In this document: positions 1 through 5,552 of the stretch, in pieces
Layout of the letters: every line of letters starts with the position of its first letter
Position numbering within the stretch: position 1 is the first letter of the stretch
Assembly: GCA_031285115.1 (NCBI GenBank)
Contig: JAITWU010000151.1
Location: forward strand, 1 to 7,297
DNA: 7,297 bases
Direction: 5' to 3'
From: Azonexus sp.
GTDB lineage: Bacteria > Pseudomonadota > Gammaproteobacteria > Burkholderiales > Rhodocyclaceae
Notes under the pieces: generated by a model
Database searches by the model: none
What the model was told of the DNA's origin: nothing
Seen by the model: only the letters and a program-made list of their open reading frames with translations
Position numbers and translations under genes: made by a program

Positions 1-87
1 ACGCTGTACTATCGGTTCCACCCCTTGGGGGTGTTGGATGAAAGAACCGGCAAGATCGCACCAGCGAACCGCTGGCACGAGCAATGA
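1..87 (+). CDS. Possible C-terminal tail of an upstream gene (partial)
   Basis: Frame 1 is open from the window edge to a TGA at 85-87 and encodes 28 residues beginning TLYYRFHPLG and ending ANRWHEQ. I do not recognise the family with certainty. The composition looks protein-like, but 28 codons are too few to prove coding. The sequence after the stop (about 90-137) contains GTAAACAATGTCCCCGGG and a second GTAAA followed by a G-run. This reminds me of the ends of some insertion sequences, so the tail could belong to a transposase, but that is inference only. It could equally be a chance open frame. Confidence 0.3.
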   Translation, partial: TLYYRFHPLGVLDERTGKIAPANRWHEQ

Positions 88-330
88 GATGTAAACAATG
101 TCCCCGGGATAAAACGTAAAGGGGGGGCGGGTTGTACCGAGAGGGGGAGAATGACCGGAAGCGCTCTTTCCATCGCTTCACCCTCTCCCCCGGCCCCTCT
201 CCCGTCAAGGGAGAGGGGAGTATCGGACGCTGTCGACCATGGCGATTCAGGCGATTGTCATTCTTGCGATTGTCCTGTCATGTGATCCCTGGCTGAAAAC
301 CCGACGCCAAGTCGGGAGTAAAATGTTCGG
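88..330. other. Intergenic region without a recognised gene
   Basis: This stretch separates the possible upstream tail from the CbiM-like gene. It holds a G-run (121-127), a G/C-rich palindromic repeat (listed separately), and three short repeats of GCGATT starting at 242, 251 and 266. The last two share GCGATTGTC. No tRNA, rRNA or clear sigma-70 promoter is visible. A 31-codon ORF (239-334) overlaps the start of the downstream gene and is discussed as a finding rather than called as a gene. Confidence 0.6.
143..218. repeat. G/C-rich palindromic intergenic repeat
   Basis: A perfect 10-bp inverted repeat, CCCCTCTCCC (194-203) and GGGAGAGGGG (209-218), is closed by a 5-nt loop. Upstream, GGGGGAGA (143-150) can pair with TCTCCCCC (184-191). 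That pairing encloses a smaller stem of GAAGCG (158-163) and CGCTTC (174-179). The whole block can therefore fold as two adjacent hairpins. From memory, similar CCCTCTCCC-type palindromes are dispersed between genes in many Proteobacteria. Only one copy lies in this window, so dispersal cannot be shown here. There is no T-tract after the right arm, so a standard terminator is unlikely. Confidence 0.55.
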
Positions 331-996
331 ATGAATATTCCCGATACGCTGCTCGATGAAGGATGGTTCTGGGCGGCGTGGCTTCTCTGGCTGCCCTTCT
401 TCGTTCGCTGTGTCTGGCGCGCGCCGTGGTTGCGCGTCAGGGAGTCGGCGCATTTCAGCCTGTGGCTTGGCATCATCGTTACGCTGGTATTGCTGTGGAG
501 CTTGAAGGCGGGCGTGCAACCGGGCTTGAGTCTGCATTTCATCGGGGCGACGGTGCTGACCCTCTGTTTCGGCCCGCAACTGGCTTTTGTCGGCCTGTCG
601 CTGGTCGCTGCCGCAGTCACTGTCAACAGCGGTAGCGGCTGGCTGGCTTACGGCCTTAATACCCTGATCGGCGCAGGTGTCGGCGTCGGCCTCAGCCAGT
701 TTCTCTACCGCCTGTTGTCGACAATGTTGCCGCGCCACTTTTTTGTTTACATCTTCGTCAATGGTTTTTTCGCCACGGCGCTGATGGTGGTTGGCGTCGG
801 TTTCATGGCTTCGCTGTTGCTGGTGGTGGCCGGGCCTTATTCGTGGGACTACATTTTTACCGAGTACTTCCCCTATTTCATCCTGCTTGGTTTTGCCGAA
901 GCCTGGCTGTCGGGCATGGTGATCACCCTGTTCGTCGTCTATCGTCCCGGTTGGGTGGCAACATTTGACGATGCTCAGTATCTGGCTAATAAATAG
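331..996 (+). CDS. CbiM-like integral membrane protein (ECF-type transporter permease family)
   Basis: This 221-residue protein has about six hydrophobic segments, near residues 12-29, 44-60, 70-97, 103-125, 136-167 and 178-202. The N-terminus MNIPDTLL resembles the MHIPDG(F/L) start of CbiM/NikM. An LHFIGAT..CFGP stretch (68-82) matches the conserved H..GA...FGP region. The end, GFAEAWLSGMV then YRPGWV (about 188-208), fits the betaproteobacterial COG3235/CbiM-like group. CbiM and NikM are the substrate-capturing membrane components of cobalt or nickel uptake systems. Here position 2 is Asn, not the metal-coordinating His of CbiM/NikM, and no CbiN, CbiQ or CbiO partner is adjacent. The substrate and even transport activity are therefore uncertain. 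The start ATG has GGGAG (314-318) upstream at a rather long spacing. Confidence 0.8.
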   Translation: MNIPDTLLDEGWFWAAWLLWLPFFVRCVWRAPWLRVRESAHFSLWLGIIVTLVLLWSLKAGVQPGLSLHFIGATVLTLCFGPQLAFVGLSLVAAAVTVNSGSGWLAYGLNTLIGAGVGVGLSQFLYRLLSTMLPRHFFVYIFVNGFFATALMVVGVGFMASLLLVVAGPYSWDYIFTEYFPYFILLGFAEAWLSGMVITLFVVYRPGWVATFDDAQYLANK

Positions 997-1039
997 CGAC
1001 TAAAATCCGCCGCTTTCATCGAGAGAGAGAGGAAACATC

Positions 1040-2821
1040 ATGAGTGAATACAACGCCCCCCTGCAAGACATCCGTTTCGTCATGCAGGAACTGGCGGGGT
1101 TGGATCAGGTCGTTGGCTTGCCCGATTACCGCGATGCGACGCCGGATGTGGTCGATGCCATTCTCGAAGAGGCGGCGAAGTTTGCAGGCGGCGTGCTGGC
1201 TCCGCTCAACCGGGCGGGTGACACCGATGGCGCCAAGTGGAAGGATACCGTGGTCACCACCACGCCGGGCTTCAAGGAAGCCTATCGCCAGTTTGTCGAC
1301 AACGGCTGGAACAGCGTCAGTTGTGATCCCGAATTCGGCGGTCAGGGCCTGCCGCGCCTTCTGGCGACGGCGGTCAGCGAAATGTGGAAGGCCGCTAACC
1401 ACGCTTTTTCGCTGTGTCCGATGCTGACGCAGGGGGCGATCGAAGCCTTGACCATTGCCGGGAACGCCGAGCAGAAGGCGGCGTTTCTGCCCAAGCTGAT
1501 TTCCGGCGAATGGACCGGCACCATGAATCTGACCGAACCTTCCGCTGGCTCCGACCTTGCCGCCGTGCGCTCGCGGGCCGAGCCGGTCGGCGATGGCACT
1601 TACAAAGTGTTCGGGCAAAAAATCTTTATTACCTATGGCGAGCATGACATGGCTGACAACATCATCCATCTCGTGCTGGCCCGCACGCCGAACGCGCCGG
1701 AAGGCGTCAAGGGTATTTCGCTCTTCGTCGTGCCGAAATTTCTGCTCAAGGCTGACGGCTCGCCGGGCGAGCGCAACGACGTTTATTGCGTCTCGATTGA
1801 ACACAAGCTCGGCATCCACGGCAGCCCGACCGCTGTGCTGGCTTTCGGCGACCACGGCGGGGCGATTGGCACGCTGGTCGGCGAAGAAAATCGCGGTCTC
1901 GAATACATGTTCATCATGATGAACGCCGCCCGTTTCAATGTCGGCCTCGAAGGTCTGGGCGACGCCGAACGCGCCTACCAGCGTGCTGCTGCCTACGCCA
2001 AAGAGCGCATTCAGGGTACTGAACTCGGCGTTAAGGGCGGGCCGAAAGTGCCGATCATCAAGCATCCCGATGTTCGCCGCATGTTGCTGTCGATGCGCTC
2101 GCGCGTCGAAGCCATGCGCTCGCTCGCCTATGTCGTCGCCGCCGCGCAGGACAACGCCCGCCACAACCCGGACGAAAACGCCCGCCAGGAGGCGCAGGCG
2201 TTTGCCGATCTGATGATTCCCGTGGTCAAGGGCTGGAGCACCGAAAGCGCCATCGACATCGCCTCGACCGGCGTTCAGGTGCATGGCGGCATGGGCTTCA
2301 TCGAAGAAACCGGCGCCGCCCAGCATTTGCGCGATGCCCGCATCACCGCCATTTACGAAGGGACGACGGCAATTCAGGCCAACGACCTGATTGGCCGCAA
2401 AATCGCCCGCGAAAAAGGCGTCACCATCAAGGCCGTGATTGACGACATGTTCGTCGATGCCGCCCGTCTCGACGGCGATCTCGAAGCCGTCGGAATTCGC
2501 CAGATGGCGGCCATTGCCGCGCTCGACCGGGCCGTCGACTGGCTGGTCGCCAATTTTGCCGCCAATCCCAAAGCGGCGCATGCCGGGGCTGTGCCTTTCC
2601 TCTTCCTTCTGGGGATTACCGCAGGCGGCTGGCAATTGGGCCGCGCCGCCGTCATTGCCCGCGCCAAAATCGCCGCTGGCGACAAAGACCCGTTCTGGCC
2701 CGCCAAGCTGGCGACCACCCGCTTCTTCGCCGCCCACTCGCTGACCCAGGCCGCTGGCCTCGCCGAAGCCATCCTCTCCGGCGGCGAAGGGGCGCTGGAA
2801 ATGGCTGACGAGAGTTTCTGA
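1040..2821 (+). CDS. Acyl-CoA dehydrogenase, long (~590-residue) type with C-terminal extension
   Basis: This predicted cytoplasmic FAD flavoenzyme would oxidise an acyl-CoA thioester to the 2-enoyl-CoA and pass electrons to electron-transfer flavoprotein. The 593 residues exceed the ~380 of classic acyl-CoA dehydrogenases. They match the subgroup with an added N-terminal segment (about 1-40) and a C-terminal helical domain (about 465-590), which includes DmdC-like methylthiopropionyl-CoA dehydrogenases. The first family signature is LTEPSAGSD (164-172). The second region is QVHGGMGF (413-420), followed by IYEGTT (438-443), where Glu440 sits at the usual catalytic-base position. The start is supported by a GAGAGAGAGAGG ribosome-binding stretch (1021-1032). 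A TTGACG (965-970) and a TAAAAT (1001-1006) lie upstream, but their spacing does not make a clean promoter. No thiolase, hydratase or ETF gene is adjacent, so the substrate cannot be assigned. Confidence 0.93.
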   Translation: MSEYNAPLQDIRFVMQELAGLDQVVGLPDYRDATPDVVDAILEEAAKFAGGVLAPLNRAGDTDGAKWKDTVVTTTPGFKEAYRQFVDNGWNSVSCDPEFGGQGLPRLLATAVSEMWKAANHAFSLCPMLTQGAIEALTIAGNAEQKAAFLPKLISGEWTGTMNLTEPSAGSDLAAVRSRAEPVGDGTYKVFGQKIFITYGEHDMADNIIHLVLARTPNAPEGVKGISLFVVPKFLLKADGSPGERNDVYCVSIEHKLGIHGSPTAVLAFGDHGGAIGTLVGEENRGLEYMFIMMNAARFNVGLEGLGDAERAYQRAAAYAKERIQGTELGVKGGPKVPIIKHPDVRRMLLSMRSRVEAMRSLAYVVAAAQDNARHNPDENARQEAQAFADLMIPVVKGWSTESAIDIASTGVQVHGGMGFIEETGAAQHLRDARITAIYEGTTAIQANDLIGRKIAREKGVTIKAVIDDMFVDAARLDGDLEAVGIRQMAAIAALDRAVDWLVANFAANPKAAHAGAVPFLFLLGITAGGWQLGRAAVIARAKIAAGDKDPFWPAKLATTRFFAAHSLTQAAGLAEAILSGGEGALEMADESF

Positions 2822-2842
2822 CGCAACTGGTTGAATAAGTGC

Positions 2843-2881
2843 CCGGAAATAGCATCATCGACAAGATGATGCTATTTCCGG
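2843..2881. repeat. Perfect 17-bp inverted repeat (strong hairpin)
   Basis: The left arm CCGGAAATAGCATCATC (2843-2859) and right arm GATGATGCTATTTCCGG (2865-2881) are exact reverse complements around a 5-nt GACAA loop. The hairpin lies 21 nt after the acyl-CoA dehydrogenase stop and 21 nt before the next start codon. It probably ends or protects the acyl-CoA dehydrogenase transcript. It lacks the T-tract of an intrinsic terminator on either strand, so its role is inferred. Confidence 0.75.
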
Positions 2882-2902
2882 ATTCGTTACGTGAGGCGCC
2901 TC

Positions 2903-3313
2903 ATGCCCAACTACGCCTGGATTTGCTATACCTGCAAGGCTGTTAATGACCCGAGCGACATTGCTTGTCGGACATGTGGTTTTCCCGCCGAGGCGACCGG
3001 CAAGCAAATTGAGGAAGCTGTTACAGGCATCAAGCAGCCGCCATCCCAGAGTTCCAAAGAATTGAGACGCCAGCGGCAGGCAGAACTGGCAGCCCTACCG
3101 GCTTGGAAAAAGCCACTTGCCTATTTTCTGTACGCAGTCCAGTTTTTTGCTGCACTCATTCTTTGGGCTGGTATTTTCAATCTCACAATGAGTCTGGTGC
3201 TGATCGGCATTGCATCATTGACGGTTGCCGAGGTGTTGTATCAGCTATTGAAAGGCAAAACGGGCGACCAGCAAACTGCTGCACCGCAGCTTCCACCAGT
3301 CGTTCGCCGCTGA
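2903..3313 (+). CDS. Small membrane protein with N-terminal RanBP2-type zinc finger
   Basis: This is a 136-residue protein of unknown function. Residues 5-24 fit the RanBP2 zinc-finger consensus W-x-C-x2-C-x3-N-x6-C-x2-C exactly: Trp5, Cys7, Cys10, Asn14, Cys21 and Cys24. A charged, Gln/Arg/Lys-rich linker (about 30-75) follows. Two hydrophobic segments (about 73-91 and 93-112) then suggest a membrane hairpin, and the tail is short and polar. I prefer the ATG at 2903 because GAGG (2893-2896) sits six bases upstream. A GTG at 2891 would add four residues but destroys that spacing. The next small membrane-protein gene begins 13 nt after its stop, so the two are probably co-transcribed. The finger fold binds RNA or ubiquitin in eukaryotes; its bacterial partner here is unknown. 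Confidence 0.75.
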   Translation: MPNYAWICYTCKAVNDPSDIACRTCGFPAEATGKQIEEAVTGIKQPPSQSSKELRRQRQAELAALPAWKKPLAYFLYAVQFFAALILWAGIFNLTMSLVLIGIASLTVAEVLYQLLKGKTGDQQTAAPQLPPVVRR

Positions 3314-3326
3314 GTGACAGGCCCAC

Positions 3327-3608
3327 ATGCCAGACAGCCCGGATGCCGCGCCAAAATCTCCTGTATCAAGGGACGCCTTGGTGCGTATCGGCCCGATTTG
3401 GCGCTGGCTTATTGGCCTGGGTTCGGTGTTGGTCCTTGTCTTTTTGTACGGCGTGTATCACATCGAGCGGGCAATCGACGCATTTTACTTTCATCGCTAC
3501 AGCTTTCCTGTGCCAAGCATCCCTGTGATTGTCATTGCGCTGGCGGCGGTATACCTGCTGTTGGTGGCTGTGTACGGTCGTTGGCAGCTATTCTTCAAAG
3601 CAAAATAA
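3327..3608 (+). CDS. Small two-helix membrane protein, hypothetical
   Basis: This 93-residue protein is not recognised. It has a short Pro/Asp/Ser-rich start and a first hydrophobic helix near residues 24-45 (IWRWLIGLGSVLVLVFLYGV). A loop with His and aromatic residues follows (HIERAIDAFYFHRYSF). A second helix spans roughly 64-85, and the end is basic (KAK). The start ATG follows the upstream gene closely, with a weak GACAGG (3315-3320) as a possible ribosome-binding site. Spacing and shared membrane character suggest a two-gene unit with the zinc-finger protein. It ends before the rpsF promoter, and no terminator is visible between them. Confidence 0.65.
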   Translation: MPDSPDAAPKSPVSRDALVRIGPIWRWLIGLGSVLVLVFLYGVYHIERAIDAFYFHRYSFPVPSIPVIVIALAAVYLLLVAVYGRWQLFFKAK

Positions 3609-3623
3609 GCTGCGTATCGCTGA

Positions 3624-3652
3624 TTCACCAGGCCCGCGATTCCTGTTATAAT
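3624..3652 (+). promoter_or_regulatory. Sigma-70 promoter of the rpsF operon (extended -10)
   Basis: The perfect -10 hexamer TATAAT (3647-3652) is preceded by TG (3644-3645), the extended -10 element. TTCACC (3624-3629) lies exactly 17 bp upstream as a 4/6 match to the -35 box. Transcription would begin near 3659, giving a leader of about 60 nt before rpsF. This is the strongest promoter in the window, as expected for ribosomal protein genes. Confidence 0.8.
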
Positions 3653-3671
3653 TTCAAGCTTTTCAACCTTG

Positions 3672-3697
3672 CCCTACCGCAAACGCATGGCGGAGGG
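3672..3697 (+). promoter_or_regulatory. Structured rpsF leader, candidate S6:S18 autoregulatory RNA element
   Basis: In the leader, CCCT (3672-3675) plus CCGC (3677-3680) pairs with GCGG (3690-3693) plus AGGG (3694-3697). This leaves a bulged A at 3676 and a 9-nt loop. Known rpsF leaders in many bacteria carry a hairpin with a conserved CCG that the S6:S18 protein pair binds to repress its own operon. The position and the CCG at 3677-3679 fit that idea, but I cannot confirm that the pairing matches the described motif. Confidence 0.45.
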
Positions 3698-3718
3698 TTT
3701 ATCCCATAAGGAGTTTTC

Positions 3719-4096
3719 ATGCGCCATTACGAAATCGTTTTTATCGTCCATCCGGACCAAAGCGAACAAGTGCCCGGCATGGTCGAGCGCTATCGCGGCA
3801 TCGTCACCGCCAGGGGCGGCTCGATCCATCGCCTCGAAGACTGGGGCCGCCGCCAGTTGGCTTACCCGATCCAGAAAATCCACAAAGCCCATTACGTGCT
3901 CATGAACATCGAAGTCGACGGCGAGACGCTCGGCGAACTCGAACACGCCTTCAAGTTCAACGACGCCGTGCTGCGCCACCTCATCATCAAAATGAAGGCC
4001 GCTGTCACCACGCCTTCGCCGATGATGAAGGAAGAAAAATCCAAGTCGCTGATGGGCGGCGAACCGGCTGAAACGGTCGCCCCGGAAGCGGCCTGA
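3719..4096 (+). CDS. rpsF: 30S ribosomal protein S6
   Basis: S6 is a small-subunit ribosomal protein that binds 16S rRNA in the platform as a pair with S18. The 125 residues begin [14 protein letters not shown], the usual first beta strand. The family signature [10 protein letters not shown] is at 42-51. The tail after about residue 100 is disordered and rich in Lys, Glu, Pro and Ala. The start is fixed by a strong Shine-Dalgarno, TAAGGAG (3707-3713), five bases before the ATG. It is the first gene of the operon with priB, rpsR and rplI, downstream of a strong promoter and a structured leader that may mediate feedback by S6:S18. Confidence 0.97.
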   Translation: MRHYEIVFIVHPDQSEQVPGMVERYRGIVTARGGSIHRLEDWGRRQLAYPIQKIHKAHYVLMNIEVDGETLGELEHAFKFNDAVLRHLIIKMKAAVTTPSPMMKEEKSKSLMGGEPAETVAPEAA

Positions 4097-4122
4097 ATCC
4101 ATTAACGGGTACGGGAAAAAGG

Positions 4123-4452
4123 CTGAACAATCTCCGGCTCTCCGGCCTCCTGATCGAACGCAAAACCCTGCGCTACACGCCAGCGGGTCTGCCGGTCAGC
4201 GAAGGGCGGCTGCAACACCGTTCGCTGCAACTCGAAGAAGGCAGGGAACGGCAGGTCGAAGTGGAAGTTGCCGTGCTGGCCCTGGGGGAAAACGCCCGCT
4301 GGCTACAGGCCGCGCCACTCGGCGGCAGTGTCAGGATCAGCGGCTTTCTCGCCGCGCGCAGCCTGAAAAGCCGAAGCCCCGTACTGCATATCAATTCAAT
4401 CGAATTTTTGGAAGGAAACGAAAATGGCCCGATTCTTCAAGAAGAAGGATGA
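4123..4452 (+). CDS. priB: Primosomal replication protein N (PriB), apparent CTG start
   Basis: PriB is a small OB-fold single-strand DNA-binding protein of the PriA-PriB-DnaT restart pathway, which reloads DnaB at stalled forks. The frame gives 109 residues, close to the 104 of E. coli PriB. Family-like blocks are [11 protein letters not shown] (2-12), [10 protein letters not shown] (16-25), [20 protein letters not shown] (about 29-48), SGFLAARS and [12 protein letters not shown]. There is no ATG, GTG or TTG upstream of these blocks. CTG at 4123 aligns with the usual Met1 (M-N-x-L-x-L-S-G), and the nearest GTG (4261) would delete almost half the fold. It starts 26 nt after rpsF and overlaps rpsR by 29 nt, which suggests translational coupling. 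The weak GGGA (4113-4116) is the only visible ribosome-binding hint. A sequencing error or mutated start codon is possible. Confidence 0.82.
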   Translation: MNNLRLSGLLIERKTLRYTPAGLPVSEGRLQHRSLQLEEGRERQVEVEVAVLALGENARWLQAAPLGGSVRISGFLAARSLKSRSPVLHINSIEFLEGNENGPILQEEG

Positions 4453-4699
4453 CGACAAGAAAAAGAAACGCGGCGGCGGTTTGTTCAAGCGCCGCAAGTT
4501 CTGCCGCTTTACGGCGGAAAAGGTTGAGCAGATCGACTACAAGGATGTCGACGTGCTGAAGGAATTTATCCAGGAAAACGCCAAGATCATCCCGGCTCGC
4601 CTGACTGGCACCAAGGCCGGTTATCAGCGCCAGTTGGGCGCGGCGATCAAGCGCGCCCGCTATCTGGCCCTCTTGCCGTACACCGACAACCATCAATAA
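4424..4699 (+). CDS. rpsR: 30S ribosomal protein S18
   Basis: S18 binds 16S rRNA in the platform as the partner of S6. The 91 residues include a Lys/Arg-rich N-terminal tail (about 5-25), [21 protein letters not shown], and the family-typical stretch [16 protein letters not shown] (about 56-71) and [13 protein letters not shown] near the end. This is slightly longer than E. coli S18 (75 residues) because of the basic N-terminal extension. GGAAGGA (4410-4416), inside the 3' end of priB, is the ribosome-binding site. The start codon lies within priB, so translation of the two is likely linked. Only one Cys is present, so this is not a zinc-binding (C+) paralogue. Confidence 0.97.
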   Translation: MARFFKKKDDDKKKKRGGGLFKRRKFCRFTAEKVEQIDYKDVDVLKEFIQENAKIIPARLTGTKAGYQRQLGAAIKRARYLALLPYTDNHQ

Positions 4700-4714
4700 T
4701 CGAGGAGAAAAAAC

Positions 4715-5161
4715 ATGCAAATCATTCTGCTCGAAAAAGTCGGCAACCTCGGCAACCTCGGCGAAGTGGTCAGGGTCAAGGACGGCTACGCCCGCAATTA
4801 CCTGATTCCCAAGCGCATGGCCAAACGCGCCACACCCGCCGCGATGGCCGAGTTTGAAGCGCGCCGCGTCGAACTCGAAAAAATCGCCGCCGAAAAGTTC
4901 GCTGCCGCCCAGGCCATCGCCGACAAGATGGTCGATCTGGCCGTCACGGTCAGCCGCAAGGCCGGTATGGATGGCCGCCTGTTCGGCTCGGTCGGCAACG
5001 CCGACATCGCCGAGGCGCTCAAAACCGCCGGTTTCGACATCGACCGCGCTGGCGTCCGCCTGCCGGAAGGCCCGCTCAAGGCGATTGGCGAATTTCTCAT
5101 CGACGTCGCCCTGCATTCCGATGTCGTCGCCAAGGTGACGGTGGTGGTTGCCGCCGAGTGA
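4715..5161 (+). CDS. rplI: 50S ribosomal protein L9
   Basis: L9 is a large-subunit protein with two RNA-binding domains joined by a long helix, important for reading-frame maintenance. The 148 residues match the usual length. The N-terminal domain has [19 protein letters not shown] and the signature GYARNYLIP (24-32). An Ala/Glu/Lys-rich connecting helix spans about 42-75. The C-terminal domain includes [23 protein letters not shown] (4702-4707) precedes the ATG, and the gap from rpsR is only 15 nt. It is the last gene before a strong intrinsic terminator, which closes the rpsF operon. Confidence 0.97.
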   Translation: MQIILLEKVGNLGNLGEVVRVKDGYARNYLIPKRMAKRATPAAMAEFEARRVELEKIAAEKFAAAQAIADKMVDLAVTVSRKAGMDGRLFGSVGNADIAEALKTAGFDIDRAGVRLPEGPLKAIGEFLIDVALHSDVVAKVTVVVAAE

Positions 5162-5181
5162 TCGTGCGCTAACGCTAAAAC

Positions 5182-5210
5182 AAAGGCCCCGCTGATGCGG
5201 GGCTTTTTTT
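5182..5210 (+). terminator. Rho-independent terminator of the rpsF-rplI operon
   Basis: GCCCCGC (5186-5192) pairs perfectly with GCGGGGC (5197-5203) around a TGAT loop, followed by seven T residues (5204-5210). An AAAG run before the stem can extend the pairing into the T-tract. It lies about 20 nt after the rplI stop and separates the ribosomal operon from the ccdAB module. Confidence 0.93.
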
Positions 5211-5263
5211 CACCATTTTCTGTTGCTGGTGCGCACTCAAAATGTTGCCAAGGATGAGCATCG

Positions 5264-5291
5264 GTGACAATATTTTGTCCATACATTTAAC
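5264..5291 (+). promoter_or_regulatory. Candidate ccdAB promoter with overlapping operator dyad
   Basis: GTGACA (5264-5269, 5/6 to TTGACA) and TTTAAC (5286-5291, 4/6 to TATAAT) are 16 bp apart. The inverted repeat GACAA-TATT-TTGTC (5266-5279) overlaps the -35 box. This is where a CcdA ribbon-helix-helix dimer, or the CcdA-CcdB complex, would be expected to bind for autorepression. AGGCGG (5292-5297) gives a ribosome-binding site six bases before ccdA. The dyad is seen directly; its role is inferred. Confidence 0.4.
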
Positions 5292-5303
5292 AGGCGGTAC
5301 GAC

Positions 5304-5552
5304 ATGACTTTAGCTGGCAATTACGCGACAGCCCAGAAAAGGGCAACCAATGTTTCTCTGGCCGAGACGCTTATTGCCGAGGCCAAGGCGCTGCGGATCA
5401 ATGTTTCGCAAGCGGCGGAAGCCGGAGTGATGCGGGCGGTCGCCGAGAAGCGGGCGGAACGCTGGCTGGCGGAAAATCGGGAGGCCATTGAAAGTTCCAA
5501 CGCCTTTGTCGAAACTTGCGGCCTGCCGCTGGAACAGTTCAGGATGTTCTGA
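5304..5552 (+). CDS. ccdA: CcdA-family antitoxin of a type II toxin-antitoxin module
   Basis: The 82-residue antitoxin would neutralise the CcdB-like toxin and bind operator DNA. Residues about 14-45 (TNVSLAETLIAEAKALRINV and the following helix) fit a ribbon-helix-helix DNA-binding fold. The C-terminal half contains RAERWLAENREAIESSNAFV (about 51-70). It closely resembles the toxin-binding stretch of F-plasmid CcdA (RAERWKAENQEG...). The length is near the 72 residues of F CcdA. Its TGA shares one base with the ATG of the toxin gene, the coupled arrangement typical of antitoxin-first modules. The gene follows the rplI terminator and has its own candidate promoter. The assignment is by remembered family resemblance plus gene order. 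Confidence 0.88.
   Translation: MTLAGNYATAQKRATNVSLAETLIAEAKALRINVSQAAEAGVMRAVAEKRAERWLAENREAIESSNAFVETCGLPLEQFRMF

Noticed and set aside
255..286. Possible promoter TTGTCA (255-260) with TGTCAT (276-281) or TGTGAT (281-286)
   Set aside because: Spacings of 15 and 20 bp are outside the good range and the -10 matches are weak. The GCGATTGTC repeats create the -35-like words.
247..738. 163-codon open frame on the - strand
   Set aside because: It is antisense to the CbiM-like gene, rich in Gln/Arg/Ala, and lacks the membrane or domain logic of a real gene.
1016..2737. 573-codon open frame on the - strand
   Set aside because: It is fully antisense to the acyl-CoA dehydrogenase, has low-complexity Gly/Ala/His/Asp-rich content and no recognisable domain. 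It is a mirror effect of GC-biased codon use.
4261..4452. 63-codon gene starting at GTG 4261
   Set aside because: It is the C-terminal part of the longer PriB frame, whose conserved N-terminal blocks lie upstream from 4123.
4391..5116. 241-codon open frame on the - strand
   Set aside because: It lies opposite rpsR and rplI, which are certain genes, and shows no family features.
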